Source: CAWGGS01 sp963822095
GTDB taxonomy: Bacteria; Desulfobacterota; Desulfobulbia; Desulfobulbales; Desulfocapsaceae
Direction: 5' to 3'
DNA length: 18,766 nucleotides
Assembly: GCA_963822095.1 (NCBI GenBank)
Contig: CAWGGS010000036.1
Coordinates: forward strand, 1 to 18,766
Both the position numbers and the translations under genes were made by a program. This document shows positions 1-8,190 of this stretch, piece after piece (positions within the stretch are counted from its first letter, which is position 1; each line of letters begins with the position of its first letter). The notes under the pieces were generated by a model. That model worked only from the letters and a program-made list of their open reading frames with translations. It did no database searches and was not told where the DNA came from.

Positions 1-2
1 CC

Positions 3-878
3 ACTGCTTCTCTTGCCGATATCACAAAGTATCTTTCAGGAAGCGGCTGTTCTCTTTCCTTCTCCTCTCTTCGAGCCGACAGGATTTCCGAGCCACTTTT
101 GCAGCTGCTGGCAAAAAGCAACCTGAAAACTGTGGCAATTGCACCGGACGGTGCATCCGACAGGCTGCGGCGAGTCATTAACAAGGGCCTCTGTGAAGAG
201 GATCTTCTTGGGGCAGCCGAAAGCCTGGTTGCAGCCGGCATTTTTCGGCTTAAACTGTATTTGATGATCGGTCTGCCCACCGAGACCTTCGAAGACCTGC
301 AGGAGATGCTTGATACCATTGACAGGTTGAAGGAGCGCATCATGGCCGTCGGCCGCAAAAGGGGACGGCTCTGCGAAATCACTCTCTCGGTAAACAGCTT
401 TACACCAAAACCCTGGACTCCGTTTCAGTATCATCCTTTTGGAGTCAGTGAGCGGCTCGAACCAAATGAGGTGCGTTCAGCAAGCGATGCCTTGCAAGTC
501 TTGAAGAAAAAAATTACCTTTCTGCGAAAAGGTCTGAAAAACAGTTCCAACGTCCGTCTCCGTTGCGACAATCCCGACAAGGTTTTGTTTCAGGCCGTGC
601 TGGCTCGAGGTGATCGTAGATTGGCGCCGGTACTCATCGATATGGTGAATAAGGCTCTTACCTGGAAGCAGGCAATGAAGAGACACGGTCTTACACCGGA
701 GATGTATGCCGTCACAGGTTTTGGCCAAGACGCCGTCTTTCCATGGTATATCATTGATCAGGGTGTTGATCACGACTTCCTGTGGCGAGAGTATCAGAAG
801 GCATTCCAGGCCGAAACCACCGCGAGCTGTAGAAAAGGCTGTCGTCTCTGTGGAGCGTGTAATGGCAGAAGAAAGTGA
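3..878 (+). CDS. Radical SAM protein, C-terminal part (5' truncated by window edge)
   Basis: The reading frame is open from the first full codon, so the gene starts upstream; the TTG at 99 is just an internal Leu codon. About 291 residues are visible. They match the back half of the radical SAM barrel of the B12-binding-domain/radical SAM family (TIGR03960/YgiQ-like): a 'SLSFSSLRADRIS' strand, 'APDGASDRLRRVINKG' and 'KLYLMIGLPTETFEDL', followed by 'SVNSFTPKPWTPFQ'. The SAM-cluster CxxxCxxC lies upstream of the window and cannot be checked. The C-terminus carries a Cys-rich tail (CRKGCRLCGAC) that could bind a further metal or cluster. The substrate is unknown; members of this family are often annotated only as radical SAM proteins. 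The last 17 bases overlap the start of the histidine kinase gene, which suggests one transcript. Family assignment is fairly secure, function is not. Confidence 0.85.
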   Translation, partial: TASLADITKYLSGSGCSLSFSSLRADRISEPLLQLLAKSNLKTVAIAPDGASDRLRRVINKGLCEEDLLGAAESLVAAGIFRLKLYLMIGLPTETFEDLQEMLDTIDRLKERIMAVGRKRGRLCEITLSVNSFTPKPWTPFQYHPFGVSERLEPNEVRSASDALQVLKKKITFLRKGLKNSSNVRLRCDNPDKVLFQAVLARGDRRLAPVLIDMVNKALTWKQAMKRHGLTPEMYAVTGFGQDAVFPWYIIDQGVDHDFLWREYQKAFQAETTASCRKGCRLCGACNGRRK

Positions 879-2322
879 TTTTCAAAAGGAATTGGATTCC
901 ATCCCCCAGCAAAAAATCGAATCTGGACTTCAACCTTTTAAGCTTGTAAAATATTTCTCTTTTTCAAGTCTTGGGGTCTTTTTGATTTTCACCCTGTTTC
1001 TCTCCTGGATGATATCCAACCATGCTCGCTCCATCATGCTGAAGCAGAGTATGGACTATTCCCAGCTCTTGGCCGAAAATCTTAATCAGCAGGTGTTTAG
1101 AAGATTTGTTATTCCCGCAGTTGTTCGCTATGGGCGCATCGCACTGTCCAACCAGGAGCAGTTTGAAAGCCTCGATAGAATAATAAGAGGAGTGACTCAG
1201 GGACTCAATATAGAATCGGTCACCATATATGACTCCAAGGTGAATGTGATTTCCTATTCTACCAATAAGGATTTGGTGGGAAAAAAGGATGTCGGTGGAG
1301 AGGCATATCGAAAATCGTTGAAGGGGGTGGCCAATTCAAGATTCATATATAACGGCTCGATTTTCAGTCTTATTCCCGGAGCCAAACCCATCAGCTGTAT
1401 ACTGAAGACCTATATACCCTTTCGCCAAGTACTCCAGAACGGCGAACCCGGTGATGTGATCATGGGGGTAATTGAGATCGTCAAGGATCTGTCCAAAGAC
1501 TATGCCACCATTGTTCACCTGCAGAGCCGGATAATCCTTGTTTCCGGATTGGTGATGGCGATCTTGTTTCTGGTTCTGAGAACCATTGTGGCAAGAGGGA
1601 GCAAGATCATGGAGAACCGGACCATGGAGCGGCTTCGATTGGAAGAAAAGCTTAATCAATCCGAACGACTGGCTCATCTTGGCTCTATGGTGGCGACCGT
1701 TTCCCATGAGATCAAAAGTCCTCTGGGTATTGTCCGGAGCACGGCCGAGATTCTGGAGAAAAGGATTGCCAAAGTTGCTCCGGGAAACGAGCATCTTGCC
1801 AAGATCATTGTTGACGAGACCACGCGTTTAAACGGGATTGTTATGGAGTTTCTCGATTTTGCACGACCTCAGAAGATAAAGAAAAAGTCGATTGATATCA
1901 ATGATATCGTCGGGAAGGCCCTGACCTTCATCGAGCCCAAGCTTGTGGAGCAGGATGTGATTCTGGAGAAGTCTCTCTGTCCTGATCCGGGCCTGATCGA
2001 GGTCGATGGGGAGCTCATTTACCGGGCTCTTTTAAATATCCTGGTCAACGGTCTGCAAGCGATGCCTTCCGGAGGGGTACTGAAGGTACGCACCGGTATT
2101 GCGCAGGAAAGCGGAGCTGTGGAGATCGAGATCAGCGACAACGGCATGGGAATGTCGGAGCAGAAGCTGGAACATATATTCAAACCCTTTTTTACGGATA
2201 AACATAAAGGGACTGGTCTCGGTCTGGCAATTACGAAAAATATCATAGATAACCATGATGGACGAATAACTGTCGCAAGCAAAGAAAATGAAGGAACAAC
2301 CTTTAAAATCATCATTAAATGA
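862..2322 (+). CDS. Membrane-bound sensor histidine kinase (NtrB/ZraS-like)
   Basis: 486 aa from ATG 862, chosen because GGAG at 852-855 sits 6 bases upstream; the frame is open further 5' but there runs inside the radical SAM gene. A short cytoplasmic N-terminus is followed by TM1 (about residues 31-52), a periplasmic sensor region of about 170 residues, TM2 (about 223-243), a coiled linker and the kinase core. The HisKA motif is 'VSHEIKSPLGI' with phospho-acceptor His282. The N-box is 'LNILVNGLQAMPSGG' (around 391-405), G1 is DNGMG (426-430) and G2 is GTGLGLA (450-456). A HAMP domain is not obvious. No response regulator is adjacent. The gene overlaps the radical SAM gene upstream by 17 bases and the ABC ATPase downstream by 35 bases, so it may sense something connected with that transporter (inference). 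Kinase identity is very secure; the signal is unknown. Confidence 0.93.
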   Translation: MAEESDFQKELDSIPQQKIESGLQPFKLVKYFSFSSLGVFLIFTLFLSWMISNHARSIMLKQSMDYSQLLAENLNQQVFRRFVIPAVVRYGRIALSNQEQFESLDRIIRGVTQGLNIESVTIYDSKVNVISYSTNKDLVGKKDVGGEAYRKSLKGVANSRFIYNGSIFSLIPGAKPISCILKTYIPFRQVLQNGEPGDVIMGVIEIVKDLSKDYATIVHLQSRIILVSGLVMAILFLVLRTIVARGSKIMENRTMERLRLEEKLNQSERLAHLGSMVATVSHEIKSPLGIVRSTAEILEKRIAKVAPGNEHLAKIIVDETTRLNGIVMEFLDFARPQKIKKKSIDINDIVGKALTFIEPKLVEQDVILEKSLCPDPGLIEVDGELIYRALLNILVNGLQAMPSGGVLKVRTGIAQESGAVEIEISDNGMGMSEQKLEHIFKPFFTDKHKGTGLGLAITKNIIDNHDGRITVASKENEGTTFKIIIK

Positions 2323-2992
2323 GGAGGAAAGAGGTTCCTTCCTCGTAATTGACGGGCTCTGTTTTCTGGAAAACGGTCCCTATTATTTTGCCGCGAAGCG
2401 GGGCAGCTGTATTGGACTTTCCGGTCGATCGGGAATTGGAAAAAGCCAATTGTTGAAATCAATTGTAGATCTAATCCCCCATAAGGGAGAGATCTATCTG
2501 GACGGTTTGGCCTGTTCCGAGATTGCAGCACCGGATTGGCGAAGGCAAGTTGCCCTGATTCCGGCGGAATCCTTTTGGTGGTATGATACGGTCAGAGAAC
2601 ATTTCTCGGATATGGAGCAGAGGTTTCTTCACTGCGGCTGGCTGGAGGACCTTGGATTTGATTCGTCGGTCATGTCCTGGCAGATATCGCGTCTTTCCAC
2701 CGGGGAGCGCCAGCGTCTGGCGCTTATACGGGCCTTGGTCAATGAACCAGGTGTCTTGCTTCTCGATGAACCAACCTCTGGGCTCGATCCACTGTACACC
2801 AAGCGTTACGAAGGTATTCTGGCCCAGTATTGCAGGCAAAACGACGCCCCTTTGGTATGGGTAACCCACGATCGAAAACAACTGTTCAGAGTCTCCGATC
2901 GAGTCTTTCTGGTTGAAAGGGAAGGTTTGCAACAGCTTGAGGCGCCATCGGGCAACATTATGCCGGCGGAGGAGGCAAAGGAATTGCTATGA
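2288..2992 (+). CDS. ABC transporter ATP-binding protein, FetA/YbbL-like
   Basis: 234 aa. Walker A is GRSGIGKS (residues 46-53), the signature is LSTGERQRL (136-144), Walker B is LLLDEP (157-162) with D-loop SGLD, and the H-loop His is in WVTHD (His194). The position where the Q-loop Gln is expected reads 'LIPAES', with Ala93 in place of Gln. I believe this is a subfamily trait rather than damage, because everything else is intact. The stop overlaps the permease start in ATGA (2989-2992), so the two are translationally coupled and form one transporter. E. coli FetAB (YbbLM) is linked to iron export and oxidative-stress resistance; metal export here is inference from family. The only usual start codon before the conserved domain is ATG 2288, which overlaps the kinase gene by 35 bases and has only a purine-rich weak RBS. 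A strong AGGAGG lies inside the gene at 2323-2328. Confidence 0.88.
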   Translation: MKEQPLKSSLNEEERGSFLVIDGLCFLENGPYYFAAKRGSCIGLSGRSGIGKSQLLKSIVDLIPHKGEIYLDGLACSEIAAPDWRRQVALIPAESFWWYDTVREHFSDMEQRFLHCGWLEDLGFDSSVMSWQISRLSTGERQRLALIRALVNEPGVLLLDEPTSGLDPLYTKRYEGILAQYCRQNDAPLVWVTHDRKQLFRVSDRVFLVEREGLQQLEAPSGNIMPAEEAKELL

Positions 2993-3789
2993 ATGTGATT
3001 TCCCTGGGGGTATTGGACCTCTCCATTGCCGCATCACTCTTGGTTCTGCTTTCCCTGGTCAGCGTTCTACTGTCTTTAGACCTCGAAAGAAGATTGCTCA
3101 TCTCCGGGATACGGACGGTCATTCAGCTTCTTTTAATCGGTCAGGTATTACGCGTTCTCTTTGCCAATGCCAATCCGTGGTGGATTACCTGTATGGCAGT
3201 GGTTATGCTTCTGGTTGCAGTCCGTGAAGTACGGGCCAGACAAAAGCGGCGACTCCGAGGTATTCAAGGGTATTGGATCAGCACGTTTTCCATTTTTATC
3301 TCCTCGTTTAGCGTCACCTTCCTGGCCCTTACGGTAATGGTTCAGGTGCATCCCTGGTGGACTCCGCAGTATGCGATACCGCTTCTCGGTATGGTTCTCG
3401 GTAACACGATGACCGGAGTTGCCCTGGCCTCCGACAGGTTGACGACACAGCTCTATGAACAGCGCAACATAGTGGAACAGCGGCTGATGTTGGGTCAAAC
3501 CTGGCAGGAGGCAAGCGGCGACATTAGAAAAGAATGCACCCGCACCGGGATGGTGCCGATAATAAATTCCATGGCTGCGGCAGGGGTAGTGAGCCTGCCG
3601 GGAATGATGACCGGCCAGATACTGGGTGGGACTCCCCCCGTTGAGGCCGTAAAATATCAGATCCTGATCATGTTCCTGATAGCCGCCGGGACCGGATTCG
3701 GAGTCATCTGCTCCGTCTGGCTGACCGGCCATCGTCTCTTCGACAAGCGTCATCGGCTCTGTCTTGGCCATCTGATGGCCGGAAGATAA
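2989..3789 (+). CDS. fetB: ABC transporter permease, FetB/YbbM (UPF0014) family
   Basis: 266 aa integral membrane protein with six to seven predicted hydrophobic segments, starting with 'LSIAASLLVLLSLVSVLLSL'. Family hallmarks are visible: 'GIRTVIQLLLIGQVL' near the N-terminus, 'PLLGMVLGNTMTGVALA' in the middle, the cytoplasmic loop 'QRLMLGQTWQEAS', and the strongly conserved 'SLPGMMTGQILGGTPP' followed by 'AVKYQILIMFLIAAG'. This is the transmembrane half of a half-transporter-like pair with the preceding ATPase; ATG 2989 overlaps the ATPase stop in ATGA. In E. coli the pair is reported as an iron exporter. The substrate in this organism is not shown by the sequence. It is the last gene of the cluster; no clear hairpin terminator is visible in the 93 bases that follow. 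Confidence 0.88.
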   Translation: MNVISLGVLDLSIAASLLVLLSLVSVLLSLDLERRLLISGIRTVIQLLLIGQVLRVLFANANPWWITCMAVVMLLVAVREVRARQKRRLRGIQGYWISTFSIFISSFSVTFLALTVMVQVHPWWTPQYAIPLLGMVLGNTMTGVALASDRLTTQLYEQRNIVEQRLMLGQTWQEASGDIRKECTRTGMVPIINSMAAAGVVSLPGMMTGQILGGTPPVEAVKYQILIMFLIAAGTGFGVICSVWLTGHRLFDKRHRLCLGHLMAGR

Positions 3790-3882
3790 TTCCAGGCGTC
3801 GTTGGAACTTTTATGAGAAATTGTGGCTAGTCCGCGTCCGTGAAACGGCGCAAAATGATTTATATTGAAATTGGAGAGTGTT

Positions 3883-5605
3883 ATGGGAAAGAAAATTGTT
3901 ATTGTCGGAGGTGTCGCCGCCGGACCGAAAGCGGCATGCAGAGTCAAACGCCTGTGTCCCGATGCCGATGTGACCTTGATAGATCAGGACAATCTGATCT
4001 CCTATGGGGGGTGCGGCATCCCCTATTATGTTTCCGGTGATGTGGCCGATGAGTCGGCCCTGCGTTCAACGAGCTTTCATGTAGTTCGAAACGAGTATTA
4101 TTTTCGTAACTACAAGGGACTGGAGACATTAACTGCAACGGAAGTCCTCTCCATTGACAGGGAGGGGAAGAGCGTCAAGGTCAGAAATGTCGAGACGGGT
4201 GAAAGCTGGAAAATACCCTATGACAACCTGATGCTGGCAACCGGCAGTAAACCCTAATATCATGCCGATTCCAGGTGTGGATCTTGACGGGGTTTTTGCC
4301 GTCAACAATCTCCATAAAGCCATCGAAATCAAAGACAGGATCGCCAAAGGTAAGGTGTCCAAAGCGGTTGTTATCGGTGGTGGGGCCATCGGTATCGAGA
4401 TGGCCGAGGCGTTTACTGACCTCTGGGGGGTGGAAACGACCCTGATTGAATTTCAATCGCAGCTGTTACCGAAAATTGTGGACTGGCCCATGGCTGCCGT
4501 GCTGAATAAGCACCTGATGGATAAAGGGGTGAGTGTTTTCCTTGGGGAGGGGGCGCTTGAGATCATCGGGAAAGAGGGAAAAGCAATAGGCGTTCGTACC
4601 CAAAAACAAACCATCGAAACCGATCTCGTCATCATGGCCACAGGGGTCAGGCCTCGTTCAGAGCTTGCTCTGCAGGCAGGATTGCAGGTATCCAAAGCCG
4701 GGGGGATAGTGGTCAATAAGCGGATGCAGACCTCGGATCCGTCGATCTATGCTGCGGGTGACTGTGTGGAGATCCCACATCTAATCACCGGAAAAGGCTT
4801 CTATGCTCCTCTTGGTTCTCTTGCCAACAAAGAAGGACGGGTGGCGGGAGACAATATGGCGGGTATTCCCTCAACCTTTGACGGCGCAGTCGGCAGTTTT
4901 ATCATGAAGGCCTTTGATGTCTGTATTGCTGCCACAGGTCTGAGCCTTGAGGTGGCCCTGGCCGAAGGTTTCGATGCCGATGTGTCTCTTACGGCGCCTG
5001 CGGATCGAGCCCATTTTTTTCCGACCCAGGGGATTGTCTGCTGCATGATGGTCTTTGACCGGAGGACCAGAAAGGTCCTCGGGCTGCAAGCTGTTGGGCC
5101 GATGAACGACTCCATCTCGGCCCGGATCGATGCGGCGGCCGCATATCTGGTTAAGGGAGCGGATATCGATGATTTTGCCAATCTGGAAATGGCCTATGCT
5201 CCGCCTTTTTCATCCGCAGTCGACACAATCAATGCCGCCGCCTATGTTGCCGGGAATATTTGTGACAGGCGCCTGCGTTCCATCAGTATGGAAGTTTTCT
5301 ACTCATGGATGGCCAATCCGGAAAATCATCCGGATTGGATTGTTCTGGATGTCCGACACCCGCAACAGGTTGAGCCGTTTACGGAAAAATTCGGCAAGGA
5401 TCTGTGGATGGGAATCCCTGATGATCAAATTCGTGCCCGGTATCAAGAGCTTCCCAAGGATAAGAATCTTGTTATTTTTTGTAATGCAGGAAGCAGGTCC
5501 TATGAGGTCCAGGTGTTTTTGGACTCCGTCGGGATGAAGAACAACGTGGTTCTCAGTGGTGGCTATAATGTCATCAAGAGGATGGGCGCTGCTTGGTTGC
5601 CCTGA
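3883..5605 (+). CDS. CoA-disulfide/persulfide reductase flavoprotein with C-terminal rhodanese domain, frameshifted
   Basis: The gene is read as two frames: 3883-4254, then 4256-5605 after skipping one base, giving 573 aa, close to the usual 550-570 for CoADR-RHD proteins. ATG 3883 has GGAG at 3872-3875. Frame one holds the FAD-binding 'IVIVGGVAAG' and the single redox Cys44 in 'YGGCGIPYY', and ends at 'LATGSKP' followed by TAA (4255-4257). Dropping one C of CCC, or the T, restores 'SKPNIMPIPGVDL', exactly the family sequence. Frame two has the NAD(P)H-binding 'VIGGGAIGIEMAEAF', the FAD-binding 'IYAAGDCVEI' and a rhodanese domain with catalytic Cys533 in 'FCNAGSRSYEV'. Characterised relatives reduce CoA disulfide, CoA-persulfide or polysulfide with NAD(P)H. 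No other lesion is seen, so a sequencing error, a very recent mutation or +1 recoding are all possible. Confidence 0.85.
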
Positions 5606-5654
5606 TTTGTGTCCTGAGGCCTTCCCGTATACTGGACGGAAAAGACAGAAGTGT

Positions 5655-5682
5655 TTGAAATAACAACTTTTATTTATATATT
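5655..5682 (+). promoter_or_regulatory. Candidate sigma70-type promoter for the HEAT/receiver gene
   Basis: TTGAAA at 5655-5660 and TATATT at 5677-5682 are separated by 16 bases within an AT-rich stretch between the flavoprotein stop and the next gene. Transcription would begin near 5690, leaving a leader of about 100 bases before ATG 5790. Pattern match only. Confidence 0.4.
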
Positions 5683-5789
5683 TAACGTATTGGGTGTGGA
5701 CAAATTTCAGTCGCCTATTATACTATAAAAATGAAATGATAAGAGTTTGTCAGCATGGATCAATTCTTTTGACAAAACGAGGCGGGTTA

Positions 5790-7409
5790 ATGGTCGCATT
5801 GAATGCACAGCATATGGTGGAAGAAATACAGGATAATATCAAGACCCGGGATTCCATGAAGGCCAGGATTGTCCTTTCCCATATCAGCCAGGTTGATAAG
5901 ACCGTTCAAAACCGACTTATATCTGAGCTGTTACGCGGAGACATGGAGTTCACCTCACCCCTTTTATTGTTCCTCCTCACGGAACATTTCGATGTTGCGG
6001 ATACGATGTCCGTGGTCAAGGAAACGCTCCTGTCAAATCTTATCGCCTGTCCGGATCTATTGCTGCAATTGCTCGATTCCCCGACAATAACCAACAAATC
6101 CTATCTGGTCCAGGTGGCAGGTGAGTTGCGTATGGAGGAGGCGACTCCCATTTTGATTAAGCTTGTTTCCGAATCCACAGGGGAAAAAGAAATTCTTCAG
6201 ATTATCGAGACTCTGGGGCAGATCGGGGATCCCCAGGCCATCAACACCTTGACTGATTTTCTTTACTCTGCCAATCGTGATCTGATAATCGCTGCAATCC
6301 AGTCTTTAGGGATGGTCGGAACACCAACGGCCATGCATCGTCTGGCGGAGCGTATGGGTACCGACAATGAGCTGGATTTCTTGATTCTCTCCATTTTTTC
6401 CGAGGTCCAGGATCATGTCTCGCTGGACAAATTGAACGAAACCTTGCGCTCCCATTATGCCCATATGCGGTCCTATGCTAAAAAGGAGCTGAGGGGAATA
6501 GGACCGAAGGCGGTTCCTTTCCTGATTGAGAACCTTCTTCGTGAGGATGCAGACTTTCTCATCCATAGCTTGAATGTTCTGGGTGAGATCGGAGATGAAT
6601 CGGCCGTCAAACCGATCCGGAAACTCTTGATGAATGAACCGAAGGACGCCAATGTCCGTTTTGCCGCCTATGAGGCGCTGGCCCTCCTGCCATTGAAAAA
6701 GGGTGCCTACACCTTGACCGCCGGTTTGACGGATTCCGAGGATCATGTGTGTATTGCGGCTGCTCGGGCCATTGATCAGAATTATTCCGATATCCTGATA
6801 GCGGGTATTAAAAATCTCCTTCGTAATAAGGATGACGATGCCCGCCATATAACCAAGATCATCGTCAACGCCCAGGTTGATAAGATCTTCCTGAGCCTGG
6901 CCCGGGAGGATTTCTTTCAGGAGATGGCGCTCTTTTATCTTCCTCATACCCATAAGGATATCCGTGAACACTACTATCGTCTTCTTGTGGGGAATAAAAT
7001 GGCCGAATTTGCCGGGAAGGTCCGGGGAGACGAGCAGGAGGCGGTGAAACCGAAAGTTGTTGCGGTCGACGACTCAAGAATGATCCTGAATATCTACAAG
7101 GCAACCCTGCATGAACTGGGATTTGATCCGGTCCTGTTTGAATTTCCTGCCTCAGCCATTACATGGATCGCCAAGGAAAAACCGGTTCTTGTATTGACCG
7201 ACCTCAATATGCCTGATATTACCGGTGTGGGGTTGACTCTAGAGCTTAGAAAAAGATATTCGCCGGGCGATCTGCCGGTAATCATGGTCACGACCCAGAA
7301 CGAGGCCCAGGATAATGAAGCGGCCATCAAAGCCGGGGTCAATAAAATTATCCACAAGCCCTTTAACGCTGAATCATTAAAGGCGGCTATGGATGAATTT
7401 CTGCATTGA
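5790..7409 (+). CDS. HEAT-repeat protein with C-terminal CheY-like receiver domain
   Basis: 539 aa. Start ATG 5790 is preferred because of the RBS GAGGCGGG just upstream; an in-frame GTG at 5694 would add 32 unconvincing residues and sits almost at the predicted transcription start. Residues of about 30-400 are a helical-repeat array of the HEAT/PBS-lyase type, with recurring units such as 'ETLGQIGDPQAINTLTDFL', 'QSLGMVGTPTAMHRLAE' and 'NVLGEIGDESAVKPIRKLL'. Residues from about 420 form a receiver domain: acidic pair Asp427-Asp428 in 'VVAVDDSR', phospho-acceptor Asp471 in 'LTDLNMPD', Thr in 'MVTTQ', Lys523 in 'HKPF'. All phosphorylation residues are present, so it should be a substrate for a histidine kinase. 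There is no DNA-binding or enzymatic output; the HEAT array presumably gives a protein-protein output (inference). Its 3' end overlaps the convergent PHP gene by 23 bases. Confidence 0.88.
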   Translation: MVALNAQHMVEEIQDNIKTRDSMKARIVLSHISQVDKTVQNRLISELLRGDMEFTSPLLLFLLTEHFDVADTMSVVKETLLSNLIACPDLLLQLLDSPTITNKSYLVQVAGELRMEEATPILIKLVSESTGEKEILQIIETLGQIGDPQAINTLTDFLYSANRDLIIAAIQSLGMVGTPTAMHRLAERMGTDNELDFLILSIFSEVQDHVSLDKLNETLRSHYAHMRSYAKKELRGIGPKAVPFLIENLLREDADFLIHSLNVLGEIGDESAVKPIRKLLMNEPKDANVRFAAYEALALLPLKKGAYTLTAGLTDSEDHVCIAAARAIDQNYSDILIAGIKNLLRNKDDDARHITKIIVNAQVDKIFLSLAREDFFQEMALFYLPHTHKDIREHYYRLLVGNKMAEFAGKVRGDEQEAVKPKVVAVDDSRMILNIYKATLHELGFDPVLFEFPASAITWIAKEKPVLVLTDLNMPDITGVGLTLELRKRYSPGDLPVIMVTTQNEAQDNEAAIKAGVNKIIHKPFNAESLKAAMDEFLH

Positions 7410-8190
7410 GAAAGTCCGGTAACTTACTGAAATAGCGTCCGACATCTTCTGGCCTGTGGGCATCCGAACCTGCCACCAAGCCAATCCCTCTTGCAATGGC
7501 CATCTCAACAAACTGAGCAGCCGGAAACGGTTCTCCACGAATAGGAATGCCGGAAGTGTTGATTTCAACATCCATTTCTTTGATCTTTACCGTATCGAGA
7601 AGCGTGGCGATCTTTTTGATATGATCCTTTTTAAACCTCAGACCGGGCAGATAACGAAGACCTGCATCGAGGTGGCAAAGAACGGTTCCCGGTAGATGGT
7701 TTACAGCTTCGGTTAAGGTATCGAAATACTGATGAAGAAGCCACTCTCCTCCTGTACGACTCATTGCATCTATATTCCACTGTTTCCTGCTGACGAGATT
7801 CAGGTGGTGAGGAAGATCGGGATGGCTGAAATAATGGAAGGATATGCCTATACGGTCCCAGTTACGTTGTGCAAGCCTTTGGGCCAGTTCGTCCTGGCAG
7901 GCGGGATTGTAGCCGACCTCCACCCCCAGTCCTATCTCCAGTTCGCCGGTATACTTTTTTTGCAGTCTTTCGCCTTCTTTGAAAAAGATATCAAAGTCCT
8001 TTTCCGAAAGCCAAGTGGTATCAAAATACTCAATTCCACTTTCCATGTGTTCGAGAAATATAATTCGGCGCAATCCCCGGGCGATTGCCACACGAACATA
8101 GTCCTCCATTGTTCCGGTAGCATGTTTACATAAATGGGTATGTATATGACCATCACAGAAGAGGTCGATGGCCGGTAATGGATCAGTCAT
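7387..8190 (-). CDS. PHP-domain phosphoesterase, histidinol-phosphatase (HisK)-like
   Basis: 267 aa. Metal-binding motifs of the PHP superfamily are all visible: 'DGHIHTHLCKHATG' (His15, His17, His23), Glu47 in 'FLEHME', Glu91 in 'GVEVGY', His119 in 'SFHYF', His173 in 'LCHLDAG', and Asp242-His244 in 'GSDAH'. The spacing resembles HisK-type histidinol-phosphate phosphatases of about 260-270 aa, which would catalyse the penultimate step of histidine synthesis. However, many annotated members have other phosphoester substrates, and there are no his genes here. ATG 8190 lies within ATGACTGA, overlapping the stop of the small upstream ORF. There is no good Shine-Dalgarno of its own, so translation is probably coupled. 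The 3' end overlaps the HEAT/receiver gene. Confidence 0.85.
   Translation of the reverse strand: MTDPLPAIDLFCDGHIHTHLCKHATGTMEDYVRVAIARGLRRIIFLEHMESGIEYFDTTWLSEKDFDIFFKEGERLQKKYTGELEIGLGVEVGYNPACQDELAQRLAQRNWDRIGISFHYFSHPDLPHHLNLVSRKQWNIDAMSRTGGEWLLHQYFDTLTEAVNHLPGTVLCHLDAGLRYLPGLRFKKDHIKKIATLLDTVKIKEMDVEINTSGIPIRGEPFPAAQFVEMAIARGIGLVAGSDAHRPEDVGRYFSKLPDFLNAEIHP

Noticed and set aside
3840..3870. TATATT at 3861 as promoter of the flavoprotein gene
   Set aside because: The predicted transcription start would fall inside the Shine-Dalgarno, and the -35 match (GTGAAA at 15 bases) is poor.
4255..4257. Selenocysteine or other stop-codon readthrough in the flavoprotein gene
   Set aside because: The stop is TAA, not TGA, and the downstream coding frame is shifted by one base, so readthrough would not restore the protein.
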